64,000 bases of DNA. Origin: Metabacillus sediminilitoris (lineage in GTDB: Bacteria; Bacillota; Bacilli; Bacillales; Bacillaceae). Location of the stretch: assembly GCF_009720625.1 (NCBI RefSeq), contig NZ_CP046266.1:2489501-2553500 (forward strand). The letters are read 5' to 3'. Of the stretch, positions 35,994 to 45,104 are shown one piece after another (position 1 is the first letter of the stretch; each line of letters opens with the position of its first letter). The position numbers and the translations under genes were made by a program. Below the pieces are notes generated by a model that saw nothing but the letters and a program-made list of their open reading frames with translations, was not told where the DNA came from and did not search any database.

Positions 35994-36694
35994 TGAATGG
36001 TATTTTTGTTACAGGAACAGATACAAATGTGGGAAAAACCATTATTTCTAGTGGGCTTGCAGCGGTATTAAAAGAGAAAGGGATCGATGTTGGCGTGTTT
36101 AAGCCATTGTTAAGCGGTATTTCTCGTGAAGATCCTGCAAGTGATACAAGCTTGCTAAAACAGCTGTCCAAAACATCTTTATCGTATGAAGAGATTACTC
36201 CCTTTGCATTTAAAGAGCCACTTGCACCGTATGTTGCAGGAAAGCTTGAGGGGAAGTATGTAACGCTAGAAGAGGTAATAAGTCATTGGGAAAAGATCAG
36301 AAGAAAACACGAATTTTTTATCGTAGAAGGGGCAGGCGGTATTTCAGTCCCACTCGGTGAACGATTCTTAGTTAGTGACTTAATAAAAGCGATGCAGCTG
36401 CCACTTGTGATCGTAGCGCGGCCGAATCTTGGAACAGTCAACCATCTTTTTCTAACCGTCCAATACGCAAAAAGTCTCGGTCTACCTGTTGCTGGGGTCT
36501 TGATCAATGGGATAAGTGATCATCCAGATCTTGCAGAAAAAACAAACCCAGCATTAATTGAAGAATTATGTGGTGTACCTATTTTAGGAATAACGCCAAA
36601 ACTGAAAGAAGTAACGATAGAAAACATACAAAAGATCGTAAGAGAGCACATAGATGTGCCATTATTACTTAACGAAATGGGGATTAGATCATGA
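35990..36694 (+). CDS. bioD: Dethiobiotin synthetase BioD
   Basis: A 234-residue ATP-dependent carboxylase converting DAPA and CO2 to dethiobiotin. P-loop GTDTNVGKTIISSGLA at the N-terminus, FKPLLSGI, and EGAGGISVPL are family motifs. Start ATG 35990 overlaps the bioF stop (ATGATGA); ATG 35993 directly after is an equal alternative. Followed by a four-base overlap with bioB. Confidence 0.93.
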   Translation: MMNGIFVTGTDTNVGKTIISSGLAAVLKEKGIDVGVFKPLLSGISREDPASDTSLLKQLSKTSLSYEEITPFAFKEPLAPYVAGKLEGKYVTLEEVISHWEKIRRKHEFFIVEGAGGISVPLGERFLVSDLIKAMQLPLVIVARPNLGTVNHLFLTVQYAKSLGLPVAGVLINGISDHPDLAEKTNPALIEELCGVPILGITPKLKEVTIENIQKIVREHIDVPLLLNEMGIRS

Positions 36695-37698
36695 ATAAAT
36701 GGATGGAGCTAGCAGAACAAGTATTAGAGGGCAAGGAAGTAACAAATGAGGAGGCACTTTCCATTTTAGAGTGTCCAGATGATGATGTGTTATTACTCAT
36801 GCATGGGGCATTCCAAATTAGAAAGAGATATTATGGCAAAAAAGTAAAGCTCAATATGATCATGAATGCAAAATCTGGACTTTGTCCGGAAAACTGTGGC
36901 TATTGCTCGCAATCATCTATTTCAACAGCTCCAATTAAATCATATCGAATGGTCAATAAGGATACCATCCTTGAAGGAGCAAAGCGTGCCCATGATTTAA
37001 ATGTAGGAACATACTGTATTGTAGCAAGCGGCAGAGGGCCGTCAAATAAAGAGATTGATCATGTTGTTGAAGCAGTAAAGGAAATAAAAGATTCATACGG
37101 TTTAAAAATCTGTGCTTGTCTTGGACTGTTGAAGCCAGAACAAGCAAAGCGTTTAAAAGAAGCAGGGGTAGACCGTTACAATCATAATATCAATACATCA
37201 GCAAGCAACCATGCCAACATTACGACATCACATACGTATGATGATCGCGTGAATACAGTTGAGATGGTAAAAGAATCAGGTATGTCACCATGTTCAGGTG
37301 TAATTGTCGGCATGAAGGAAACGAAGCAGGATGTAGTAGATATGGCTAACAGCCTAAAAGCTCTTGACGCGGATTCCATTCCAGTTAATTTTTTACATGC
37401 CATTGACGGTACGCCACTACAAGGAGTGAAAGAATTAAACCCACTTTATTGCTTAAAAGTGCTAGCATTATTCCGCTTTATTAATCCTACGAAGGAAATT
37501 CGCATCTCCGGTGGACGCGAAGTCAACCTTCGTTCCTTACAGCCGTTAGGGCTTTACGCAGCCAATTCGGTTTTCGTTGGTGATTATTTAACAACAGCTG
37601 GGCAAGAAGAAAGTGATGATTATAAAATGTTACGTGACTTAGGTTTTGAGATTGAATCAGTAGATGAAATGAAAGCTCTATTAGCAGCAGATAAATAA
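36691..37698 (+). CDS. bioB: Biotin synthase BioB
   Basis: A 335-residue radical-SAM enzyme that inserts sulfur into dethiobiotin. The 4Fe-4S motif is C65-x3-C69-x2-C72 in SGLCPENCGYCSQS. YNHNINTSASNHANITTSHT, further cysteine-containing GTYCIVASGRGP and the conserved arginine in ISGGREVNLRSLQP that helps hold the 2Fe-2S cluster are present. ATGA overlap with bioD. Confidence 0.96.
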   Translation: MNKWMELAEQVLEGKEVTNEEALSILECPDDDVLLLMHGAFQIRKRYYGKKVKLNMIMNAKSGLCPENCGYCSQSSISTAPIKSYRMVNKDTILEGAKRAHDLNVGTYCIVASGRGPSNKEIDHVVEAVKEIKDSYGLKICACLGLLKPEQAKRLKEAGVDRYNHNINTSASNHANITTSHTYDDRVNTVEMVKESGMSPCSGVIVGMKETKQDVVDMANSLKALDADSIPVNFLHAIDGTPLQGVKELNPLYCLKVLALFRFINPTKEIRISGGREVNLRSLQPLGLYAANSVFVGDYLTTAGQEESDDYKMLRDLGFEIESVDEMKALLAADK

Positions 37699-37808
37699 TG
37701 CGAGACTTATCGGACATTTACGGGCAAGTTATCGCCCACCTGCGCTTCATGTCCTACTCTAGCTTGGAAATGGGGATTTTACTGCTCGTTAATACGGGAT
37801 AAAAAAAG

Positions 37809-37855
37809 AATGGTTGTACAAAGATGTGAGGTATCCATCCCTGTACAACCATCTT
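37809..37855 (+). terminator. Stem-loop between bioB and bioI
   Basis: ATGGTTGTACA (37810-37820) pairs perfectly with TGTACAACCAT (37842-37852) around a 21-base loop, without a long T run. It may be a weak terminator or processing/stability element that lowers bioI expression. Confidence 0.5.
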
Positions 37856-37876
37856 GATCATTTAAAGGAGGATGAC

Positions 37877-39085
37877 ATGAAAACAGATGTCAATCAAACC
37901 ATTTCGCATTCACTTATATCTACTGAGTTTTTTCAAAACCCTTATCCATTTTATGAAGAGCTTCGATCCATACACTCGATTTGTTGGGGGAATTTGGTGA
38001 AAAATCCAGGCTGGTACGTAACTGGATATGATGAGGCAATAACGATTCTTAAAGATACTCGATTTCAAAATCGCATCCCGTTACCACAGACATCAAAAAA
38101 ATATGAGTGCCTAAAAAACATACAACATGACATGATGCTTTTTAAAAATCAGCCCGACCATAAGCGATTACGTTTCATGGTTAGTAACGTATTTACACCG
38201 AGAATGGTAGAGTATCTACGACCTTTTATCCACGAAACAGTAAATGATTTGCTTCACCAGTTTCAACATAAGAAATCAATGGATGTCGTTTCAGACTTCG
38301 CGTTTCCTTTAGCTAGTCTCATTATTGCGAAAATAATAGGAGTGCCACAAGAAGAGCGATATCAATTTAAAAAATGGTCGGCAGACTTAATTCAAACCAT
38401 TGATTTTACTCGTTCGAGAACGACGTTAGACAATGGAAATGAAATGACAATCATCTTAAGGGACTATTTTAAAGGACTGATTAAAAAACGGAAAAACAGC
38501 CCTGAAGAAGATCTTATCAGCTTGTTAATAAAAGCGGAACAGATTGGGGATAGGTTAACTGACGAGGAAGTAATCGCAACTTGCATTTTACTTGTAATTG
38601 CTGGTCATGAGACAACCGTTAATCTTATTAGCAATTCAATCCTTACCTTATTGAATCATCCACAGCAATTAATGGAGCTAAAGGAAAAATCCTTTCTGAT
38701 TGAAGGGGCGGTTGAGGAGTTTCTACGCTTTGAAAGTCCAACACAAATGACTGCTCGGATTGCTTCGGAGGATATAAAGATCAATCAAACAACGATTAAA
38801 AAAGGTAATCAAGTATATATTCTGCTGGGTGCTGCAAATCGTGATCCAAATAAATTTCAAGATGCCCATTTATTTGACATAATGAGGGACCCGAATCCCC
38901 ATCTTGCATTTGGATATGGCTCACATTTTTGTTTAGGGGCCCCACTCGCACGACTAGAAGCTCAAATTGCGATTAAATCACTACTAGCTTGGAAAGACAA
39001 CCTTCAATTAGCTGCATCTGACTTGCAATGGAGAAAACTGATTGGATTTAGATCGTTATCTGAACTTCACATTACATTTGACTGA
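37877..39085 (+). CDS. bioI: Cytochrome P450 BioI (pimeloyl-ACP forming)
   Basis: A 402-residue P450 (CYP107H type) that oxidatively cleaves long-chain acyl-ACP to pimeloyl-ACP, giving a route to the biotin pimelate moiety independent of BioW. I-helix LLVIAGHETTVNLISN, ExxR in EEFLRF, and the haem-cysteine motif FGYGSHFCLGAPLAR are intact. ATG 37877 follows AAAGGAGGATGAC; upstream in-frame starts have no such site. Position after bioB matches B. subtilis bioWAFDBI. Confidence 0.92.
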   Translation: MKTDVNQTISHSLISTEFFQNPYPFYEELRSIHSICWGNLVKNPGWYVTGYDEAITILKDTRFQNRIPLPQTSKKYECLKNIQHDMMLFKNQPDHKRLRFMVSNVFTPRMVEYLRPFIHETVNDLLHQFQHKKSMDVVSDFAFPLASLIIAKIIGVPQEERYQFKKWSADLIQTIDFTRSRTTLDNGNEMTIILRDYFKGLIKKRKNSPEEDLISLLIKAEQIGDRLTDEEVIATCILLVIAGHETTVNLISNSILTLLNHPQQLMELKEKSFLIEGAVEEFLRFESPTQMTARIASEDIKINQTTIKKGNQVYILLGAANRDPNKFQDAHLFDIMRDPNPHLAFGYGSHFCLGAPLARLEAQIAIKSLLAWKDNLQLAASDLQWRKLIGFRSLSELHITFD

Positions 39086-39177
39086 ATGAGGAGAGAAAGA
39101 ATATCGAGTTGTGGGTGACTGTCACAAGTCTTTGACAGTGGACACCCTCATAAGAAAAAGTATAGAAAAACAAATAT

Positions 39178-39217
39178 AAAAGCAGTGGATTTCACAATTG
39201 AAATCACACTGCTTTTA
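39178..39217 (+). terminator. Terminator of the bio operon
   Basis: AAAAGCAGTG with CACTGCTTTT (ends 39178-39217) and inner ATTTC/GAAAT form a long stem. An additional GGGTGACTGTCA/TGACAGTGGACACCC stem lies just before at about 39114-39147. Confidence 0.7.
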
Positions 39218-39608
39218 GCATTTATCCCATTCTCAACGGGCAGTAAGACTCCCTCTTCAAGATTCGAGAGAACAAAAATGTTAATTATCTTTAGGGGAGT
39301 TTGGTGACCTAACATTAACGAAAATGATAGAAGGTGGTCAAAAGCGAAGAAGCCACCAAACATATGTAACTGCCAGGCTTCATAAGAAGCCAAAATATTA
39401 CTTGATCAAAGATAGACAAAAACGTGCATCAACATCAACGATAAAAATGGCCATTGCGAAGCTCTTAGAGCGATACTAGGTTTCACAACGTGTACTTTTT
39501 GTAAGAGTTAATAGTTTACTAGCTTTGTATATGATATACATGTTGGATACCTGTAAAATAAGTCATTTATATTATTTTCCACAAAATCATAAGAGGGAAG
39601 TTATAGGG
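39218..39608. other. Gene-free region with possible decayed coding DNA
   Basis: A frame near 39320-39478 reads basic and stops at TAG (KYYLIKDRQKRASTSTIKMA IAKLLERY), with no start site or recognised family. Nothing else is seen before the HxlR gene. Confidence 0.35.
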
Positions 39609-39959
39609 TTACTCATATTCACACTGTATCTGTCGATCTTTATCTATGCCTTTTATCCTTGCATACTTATTACCCCATTCACACATTGTGTTTAATACTG
39701 GAACAAACGATCTTCCTAGCTCTGTTAAGCTATATTCTACTTTTGGTGGAACCTCATTAAATACTTCTCTTCGAACAAGTCCATCTCTTTCTAACTGTTT
39801 CAATTGATCTGTTAAGACTTTTTGTGTAATTCCAGGTATTAATTCGTAAAACTCTTTTGTTCTTACTGATTTTTGACTCAAGTAAAAAAGGATTAAACAT
39901 TTCCATTTTCCACCTGCAATATTCATAAAAATATTGATTCCTGTATTATACGTAACCAT
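39609..39959 (-). CDS. HxlR-family transcriptional regulator
   Basis: A 116-residue winged-helix regulator: GGKWKCLILFYLSQKSVRTK EFYELIPGITQKVLTDQLKQ LERDGLVRREVF, typical HxlR fold. ATG 39959 lies 7 bases after GGGAGGG. It is transcribed away from a nitroreductase gene 122 bp off; in B. subtilis the HxlR proteins YodB and CatR respond to quinones and diamide through a conserved Cys near the N-terminus, but no Cys lies that early here (first at residue 19-20, KWKC). Confidence 0.87.
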   Translation of the reverse strand: MVTYNTGINIFMNIAGGKWKCLILFYLSQKSVRTKEFYELIPGITQKVLTDQLKQLERDGLVRREVFNEVPPKVEYSLTELGRSFVPVLNTMCEWGNKYARIKGIDKDRQIQCEYE

Positions 39960-40081
39960 GATCAATCCCTCCCAATAGGCACCTTAAAGTGGCTAACCCA
40001 CATTTTTGTGCGTTATTTTCTCATTTATTATTACTTACTATAATGAAAGGAGCAATAAATAAAAATTTCGGAGTTGATAAA

Positions 40082-40708
40082 ATGAGTGTAAAAAATTTGT
40101 TGGAAAAAAGACGTTCAGTTAGACATTATGATTCTAGTTATAAAATAAGTTCAGAAATTCTAACCTCATTAATTGAAAGTGCAAGTAAGTCACCTAATGG
40201 TAATAATATTCAAGCAACTCGTTATTTAATAATTGATGATCCAGACTTAAGAAATTTATTGCTCCCTATCGCTTTTAATCAACAACAAGTGGTAGAAGCA
40301 TCAACGTTAATTGTGATGTTGGGGGATTTTCAAGCATTTGATAAAAAGAATATTATTGAGATACATGAAGAAGGGTTTCAAGCGGGATTTTTTGATGAAT
40401 CACTAAGAGATTATCTAGCGAATGCTGCAATTAATTATTATGAAAATAAATCCAATGAAGATCTAAAGCTAGAATTAACTAGAGATGTAAGTCTTGCGTC
40501 AATGTCATTAATTTTGTTAGCAAATGAAGCAGGTTTTGAAACAATTACGATGTCAGGCTATGATTCTAAGAAATTAAAAGAAATCTTAAATATTTCTGAA
40601 AGGTATTTAGATGTAATGCTTTTAGCTATTGGTAAAGGTACGAAACCCGGTCATCAAACCGTAAGGCATCATGTAAATAAGGTAATGTATAGAAACGAAA
40701 TAATTTAG
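40082..40708 (+). CDS. Nitroreductase family protein (YodC/MhqN-like)
   Basis: A 208-residue FMN-dependent NAD(P)H nitro/quinone reductase. RRSVRHYDSSYKISSEIL at the N-terminus binds FMN phosphate, SKSPNGNNIQATRYLII and the C-terminal GKGTKPGHQTVRH are family marks. Similar in length and pattern to B. subtilis YodC and MhqN, which detoxify quinones. GGAG lies 13 bases before ATG 40082. Divergent HxlR regulator is its likely controller. Confidence 0.87.
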   Translation: MSVKNLLEKRRSVRHYDSSYKISSEILTSLIESASKSPNGNNIQATRYLIIDDPDLRNLLLPIAFNQQQVVEASTLIVMLGDFQAFDKKNIIEIHEEGFQAGFFDESLRDYLANAAINYYENKSNEDLKLELTRDVSLASMSLILLANEAGFETITMSGYDSKKLKEILNISERYLDVMLLAIGKGTKPGHQTVRHHVNKVMYRNEII

Positions 40709-40830
40709 TGACGTTTTGTTGCTTTGTTCTTCAACAAACGGTGGCGATTCTTCAAAAAAGATGGTCGCTTTTTTCTTATTCAAGTAACAGGCAGCAAAAG
40801 TTTAAGAAAGTAATGATATTGAGTAATTAG

Positions 40831-40858
40831 AATACAACCTAAATGGTTGTATTTTTAT
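40831..40858 (+). terminator. Terminator
   Basis: AATACAACC (40831-40839) pairs with GGTTGTATT (40845-40853), then TTTATTT. Confidence 0.8.
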
Positions 40859-40956
40859 TTGGAAAAAAATTCTTGTTGAAATTTCCATAAAGGTGTAAAA
40901 TTACACTAAATAAGTCAAATGGTAAATGATGGGGTGTTTTTATCAATAAAGAGAAA

Positions 40957-41397
40957 GTGATAGACATTATATCGGCAAAAATACGATTAATTCGATTAGA
41001 AAAAAGGTATTCTCAAGAAAAGATGGCTGATATCTTAGGAATTTCAAAAAAAACTCTTGTTCAGATAGAAAAGGGAAGAATGTTAGCAGGTTGGTCAAAT
41101 TCAGTAGTCTTATGTTCCTTATTTAGAGACAGTGAGGTTTTACAATCGGTTTTAGGAGATGAACCTCTCGAAGTTATTGAGACTATTGCTCACAATGGGA
41201 TAGATAAACCAAAGGATAAGACAATGGGAGGTAGAATCTGGTGGAAAGAAATTGATAAAAAAGGAAGTTTTCGTTTGCAACAAAATTTAGTTAGCAAGCA
41301 TTATCGGATTATTGATGAACAGCAATATAGATGGTTTAGTTCATTTGATCAGCAAGAGGCTTTAATGCGTCTAAATGAGATGTATAGTGAGGAGTGA
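40957..41397 (+). CDS. Xre-family regulator with extended C-terminal domain
   Basis: A 146-residue protein. Residues 1-60 form an HTH: KIRLIRLEKRYSQEKMADIL GISKKTLVQIEKGR. The rest (GGRIWWKEIDKKGSFRLQQN and WFSSFDQQEALMRLNEM) is a small domain of unknown role seen in Bacillus proteins next to DUF4306 membrane proteins. The GTG at 40957 is the best start available; only a weak GAGAAA precedes it. The next gene begins 7 bases after its stop. Confidence 0.78.
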   Translation: MIDIISAKIRLIRLEKRYSQEKMADILGISKKTLVQIEKGRMLAGWSNSVVLCSLFRDSEVLQSVLGDEPLEVIETIAHNGIDKPKDKTMGGRIWWKEIDKKGSFRLQQNLVSKHYRIIDEQQYRWFSSFDQQEALMRLNEMYSEE

Positions 41398-41404
41398 GTA
41401 AAGT

Positions 41405-41698
41405 TTGAAAAGATTAATTGTTTTTATCTTGCTACTGCCTGTATGTGTATTCAGTTTTTTTTCAACTTCTTGGACAGGTTCGTACATGATGATTGAAGAA
41501 GACTGGAAAGAACATATCGTTTTTACTCCTGAAAATTCCATAAAACCTCAACAAATTTATGAAATTGATAAATACTTTTATGCGTTTAAATACCAACCAG
41601 TCATTAGTATTGTTTGTATTTTATCTTTTTTAATTTTAATAGGAATCATTATTTCTTGGATAAGTAAGAAGTTGCGTATTAACCCAAAAGCAATGTAA
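41405..41698 (+). CDS. Small membrane protein, DUF4306-like
   Basis: A 97-residue protein with an N-terminal hydrophobic segment (LIVFILLLPVCVFSFFSTSW), an exported loop of about 45 residues and a second span (ISIVCILSFLILIGIIISWI) followed by a basic tail. Pattern and size fit the DUF4306 / YjdJ-like family. Start is TTG 41405 after GTGAGGAGTGAG. Co-transcribed with the Xre gene. Function unknown. Confidence 0.72.
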   Translation: MKRLIVFILLLPVCVFSFFSTSWTGSYMMIEEDWKEHIVFTPENSIKPQQIYEIDKYFYAFKYQPVISIVCILSFLILIGIIISWISKKLRINPKAM

Positions 41699-41744
41699 AT
41701 TATCTTGCACTAACCAGATAGCGTTGGATTTTCTTATTCAACTA

Positions 41745-41830
41745 AAAATGGTCAACTAAAAAAAATTTCTGGCTGACCTTATAATACGTAATGGTGCTTT
41801 ACTTCAATAAGAAGTGATCTTTTTAATGTG
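41745..41830 (+). repeat. REP-like hairpin, apparently unoccupied IS110 group 2 site, plus dispersed hairpin
   Basis: GGTCA (41750-41754) ... CTGGCTGACC (to 41778) is the hairpin that borders all group 2 IS copies, followed by TTATAATACG as beside the copy ending at 63840. Immediately left is TTATTCAACTAAAAAT rather than IS DNA. The dispersed GCTTTACTTCAATAAGAAGT hairpin follows. Confidence 0.65.
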
Positions 41831-41994
41831 TCGCATTTGACACAAAAAGCGACGTAGGGAAACAAATATTTATGCCCAAGAGGTCAAATAAATGTATTAT
41901 CTAGCCTCTAGTAAAATTGGCACAAAAATTAAGAATGTTTTTTTATAAAGTGAAGTAATGTTTGACACAGTTCGCTATAAAAGTGAAACAAAAT

Positions 41995-42014
41995 AAAAAA
42001 CCCTTATTTAGGGC
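41995..42014 (-). terminator. Terminator of the SinI-like gene
   Basis: On the minus strand CCCTAAATAAGGG overlaps the stop codon and runs into TTTTTTATT, a compact intrinsic terminator. Confidence 0.7.
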
Positions 42015-42132
42015 TAGGATATTTATTGAAGAAATCTCTTATTTCCTCAATTGTTATGCCTATCTCTAAAGCAGATAGTATCAATTCTTCCCACTCTTTA
42101 TCTAGTATAATTTCATCTGATTTTTGATTCAT
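42004..42132 (-). CDS. Small SinI-like anti-repressor
   Basis: A 42-residue protein on the minus strand: ILDKEWEELILSALEIGITI EEIRDFFNKYPSPK. This matches the SinI dimerisation domain (LDQEWVELMVEAKEANISPE EIRKYL in B. subtilis), the part that binds and inactivates SinR. TAAGGAGT lies 5 bases before ATG 42132 and a terminator overlaps the stop. No sinR-like gene is adjacent, so it may act on a distant SinR or SlrR, affecting the biofilm/motility choice. Confidence 0.78.
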   Translation of the reverse strand: MNQKSDEIILDKEWEELILSALEIGITIEEIRDFFNKYPSPK

Positions 42133-42293
42133 ATTAACTCCTTAAACATGTATGTAATATACTTCTTTAAGGTAAATTATGGGATGTATTAAAGTGAATA
42201 TCAACGATTTTCATTCGACAAATATTTTTATATTTTTCGTTGGATTTTCAAAAAATGGTATTGATGAAAAGCTACATTTAAAACTATTCATTA

Positions 42294-42321
42294 AAAAAGC
42301 GCCAAAAATATTGGCACTAAA
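42294..42321 (-). terminator. Terminator of the HAD gene
   Basis: On the minus strand GTGCCAA-TATTT-TTGGCGC is followed by TTTTTT, 50 bp past the HAD stop codon. Confidence 0.7.
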
Positions 42322-42368
42322 AGGTCCATTTATATCGTTATCTTTTTTTAATACAGAGATTTAATGTA

Positions 42369-43118
42369 CTATCTATAAGTTGACATTATTTGCTCCTGGG
42401 TATGTTTATAAATGACATCAGGTACTTCTTGAAGTGAATTTATTGTCAAAAAAGCACTACTATGCTCAACGTTAACTTTAACAAGGTTATATTGCCATTC
42501 ATTTTCAGCTGGAATATATATGGCATGGATATTCATTTCAAGTGCTGGCACAATATCAGTTCTTAATGAATTTCCAACCATCCATGTTACTTTAGGGTCG
42601 GCATTAATTGTTTTTAATATATCCGAAAGAGCTGTCGTATCTTTATGTTCCGAAATGAAAATACGATGTTCAAAATATGTAGTGAGTTCTAACTGGGCAA
42701 TTTTCTTTCGTTGATTAGCTTCATCTCCCCCTGTGTGTAAATATAATTCATGTCCCTCTTCTTTTAAACGTTGCAGTGTTTCATTCATATATGGAATTGG
42801 TTCAACGGGAATTTCGAATACCTTAAACCCCAACTCTCTTAAATATTGGATTTCGTCTTTTTTCATTTCCTTTCCTGTTAAGTCGCAAAAGTATTTATAA
42901 GATCCTACAAATGACTCTGGAAACCGTTCTGATACTAGACCGTGTTGACTAATCGCTTCAACATCAATTTGAAGTTGTTTCTGTTTTATTTCTTCCTTTG
43001 TTATGGAGTCAAACCATGTGATCATTTGGTCAGCGAACTCATCTATCACTTGGTTAAAATATCTATTACAGTATGATAATGTATCGTCGAGGTTAAATAA
43101 AATGTTTTGTTTTTCCAT
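42369..43118 (-). CDS. HAD-superfamily protein with Asn at the nucleophile position
   Basis: A 249-residue HAD hydrolase-like protein. Motif I reads FNLDDTLSYCN instead of FDLDDTL, so the aspartate that is phosphorylated in HAD phosphatases is Asn; the second Asp is kept. Motif II is YLHTGG, motif III a lysine in QRKKIAQ, and motif IV VGNSLRTDI (GNS instead of GDS, which is common in this subgroup). Loss of the nucleophile suggests a non-hydrolytic role. ATG 43118 is preceded by AAGGAGG. Monocistronic. Confidence 0.83.
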   Translation of the reverse strand: MEKQNILFNLDDTLSYCNRYFNQVIDEFADQMITWFDSITKEEIKQKQLQIDVEAISQHGLVSERFPESFVGSYKYFCDLTGKEMKKDEIQYLRELGFKVFEIPVEPIPYMNETLQRLKEEGHELYLHTGGDEANQRKKIAQLELTTYFEHRIFISEHKDTTALSDILKTINADPKVTWMVGNSLRTDIVPALEMNIHAIYIPAENEWQYNLVKVNVEHSSAFLTINSLQEVPDVIYKHTQEQIMSTYR

Positions 43119-43302
43119 TTTATCCTCCTTTTCGTGTATTTTAAGCACTAAGTATTATCCCGCATTGGCTAAGTTATTATTACAAGAAGTTAAGTTTTGG
43201 CCAAGGATGGTAAAAGTATTCTAAATTGCTGACTTATATATATTTAAGATAATATGCATTGTTTTTTTACAATAGCGTGCTTTGCTTTAATAAGGAAGTT
43301 TA

Positions 43303-43350
43303 ATAAAAGGGAAAAAAGAACATATAGGATGCTCTTTTTCCCCTTTATTA
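43303..43350. terminator. Terminator-like hairpin
   Basis: AAAGGGAAAAA...GAACAT pairs with ATGCTCTTTTTCCCCTTT around ATAGG. A dispersed-repeat fragment (GCGTGCTTTGCTTTAATAAG, near 43276) precedes it. Confidence 0.65.
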
Positions 43351-43494
43351 TTTTTATTAATCCCACTTTTTTGCATGTTCTCTAATTAAATTAATCATGA
43401 GGACAATTTAATCTTTTTTTGGAAAGTTTAAATTCAGAATGTAAATTTCGAAAGAGGAAAATACTAAGCAAAAAATAAAATGAAGGAAGTTACC

Positions 43495-44529
43495 ATGCAA
43501 ACAATTAAACCGATTAAATTAGGCTCCAATAAAACTAACACTACAGAAAAATTAACATCCGCAGAAATGGGTAAACTTTGGGCAACATACATGGGAAACA
43601 GTATGGCAAAATGCATTTTAAGCTATTATCTCCAACACGTTGAGGATATGGATATTAAAACTTTATTAGAAAATTCATTAAAATTAAGCGAAGAATTCTT
43701 GAAAATAACTACCGAAATTTTTACCAAAGAAAATTTCCCTATTCCCAATGGGTTTTCACAAGAAGATGTAAATTTAGGTGCTCCTCGTTTATTCCAAGAT
43801 GAATTCTATGTCCATTATCTAAAATATACTGCAAAAGCGGGCGGGAGTATTTATAGTGTTGGATTACCTCTTTTATTTAGAAAGGATGTAAAAGAATTTT
43901 TTAGATATTGTTTGAATTCTACTATGGATTTAATGGAGCAAATCAAAGAAATATTAATGAATAAAGGGCTTATCAACAAGCCACCATTAATTCCAGTTCC
44001 TGAAAAGGTGGAATTTGTTCATCAGGATTTTTTAAATGGTTTCTTTGGTCATGTACGACCACTGCACGGATTAGAAATCGCCCATCTTTATGATGCAATT
44101 GAAAATAATGCAACGAGTAAGGCACTAATTATGGCGTTTTCCCAAGTAGTAAAGGATGAAAAGATTCGGAAATTGTTTGAAAGAGGAAAAGACATTACAA
44201 CAAAAAATACTGAAAACTATATAAAAAAGCTACATGATGAAAATTTGCCTACACCATCTTTTCATGACGATTTAATTACAACATCTACTTTTTCACCTTT
44301 TTCTGATAAGATAATGCTATTTCATAAGATGGATATGTTTACAATGAAAATTAGAACCTTTGGAAATGCAATGGCTGTAAATGGAAGGCATGATATTGGG
44401 CTAATCTATATGAATGCCCTTATGAAAAATGCAGCTTTTGTTCAAGATGCAGCAAAAATTATGATTGAGAAAGGCTGGTTTGAACAAGCACCAAAAGCAG
44501 CAAATAGAGCAAAATTAGCTTCTGAATAG
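43495..44529 (+). CDS. DUF3231 protein (ferritin-like, spore-former specific)
   Basis: A 344-residue protein with two related halves of about 170 residues, each with long amphipathic helices: LTSAEMGKLWATYMGNSMAK and PLHGLEIAHLYDAIENNATS KAL start the two halves. DUF3231 proteins are ferritin-fold relatives of spore coat protein F found in Bacillus and relatives; function unknown. ATG 43495 follows GAAGGAAGT; an in-frame ATG at 43480 is less likely. A decayed tail of a paralogue lies at 20590-20680. Confidence 0.82.
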   Translation: MQTIKPIKLGSNKTNTTEKLTSAEMGKLWATYMGNSMAKCILSYYLQHVEDMDIKTLLENSLKLSEEFLKITTEIFTKENFPIPNGFSQEDVNLGAPRLFQDEFYVHYLKYTAKAGGSIYSVGLPLLFRKDVKEFFRYCLNSTMDLMEQIKEILMNKGLINKPPLIPVPEKVEFVHQDFLNGFFGHVRPLHGLEIAHLYDAIENNATSKALIMAFSQVVKDEKIRKLFERGKDITTKNTENYIKKLHDENLPTPSFHDDLITTSTFSPFSDKIMLFHKMDMFTMKIRTFGNAMAVNGRHDIGLIYMNALMKNAAFVQDAAKIMIEKGWFEQAPKAANRAKLASE

Positions 44530-44602
44530 TTTTTTTCATATTCATTAGGGTTTAATTACTGTAATAGTAAAAGCCATTGACCATACTTAATATCGCTGGT
44601 TT

Positions 44603-44844
44603 ATGTTTTATCCTTGTCTGTACTTTTTTGCAATGTGGGATGCATACAAGGATGCAGGTGGGAATAAAGAGTATTATTCCTTCTTATCATTTGTTCTTTC
44701 AGCATTCTTAGTTACTGTGGGATTTATGTATTCTGCGAGAGTACAATTATTTAGCTTAACATTAGGAACAGTCTGGTTCCAATGTTATGTGTAATTCCTA
44801 GAGTTGTCGTAGGGATACTGTTAAAAATAGGACTAAGAAAAAGA
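44603..44844 (+). pseudogene. Small membrane protein with frameshift
   Basis: The frame CLYFFAMWDAYKDAGGNKEY YSFLSFVLSAFLVTVGFMYS reads like a two- or three-span membrane protein. Near 44777 a frameshift moves the homologous continuation (PMLCVIPRVVVGILLKIGLR KR, TGA near 44842) to another frame. Likely inactive. Family not identified. Confidence 0.55.
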
Positions 44845-45104
44845 TGAATGTTATTTTAAAATTGTTAGTGATTGGCTTTATTTATAATTTAATTGAAATA
44901 GAAAAGGAGCTTCTGCCTAGCAGGGTTTCTTTTTTAAATCAAAACCAAAATAACACTTAATAGTAGCCTTTATCAAATAAAGCAAGATTATGAATGAATG
45001 TACTTAACCTAAAGAGTAGCTTTAAATCGAAAGAAGTAAGGCTTCTTTTATGTCTAATTTGACACATTTTGCGTACTATAAATTAGTTCAAGTGTAATAC
45101 TCTC
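44845..45104. other. Gene-free region
   Basis: Contains two imperfect relatives of the dispersed hairpin (near 44910 and 45016-45075) and no gene. Confidence 0.4.

Noticed and set aside
42179..42364. 61-codon plus-strand frame
   Set aside because: Phe/Ile-rich translation of AT-rich DNA with no start signal; it overlaps the terminator of the HAD gene.
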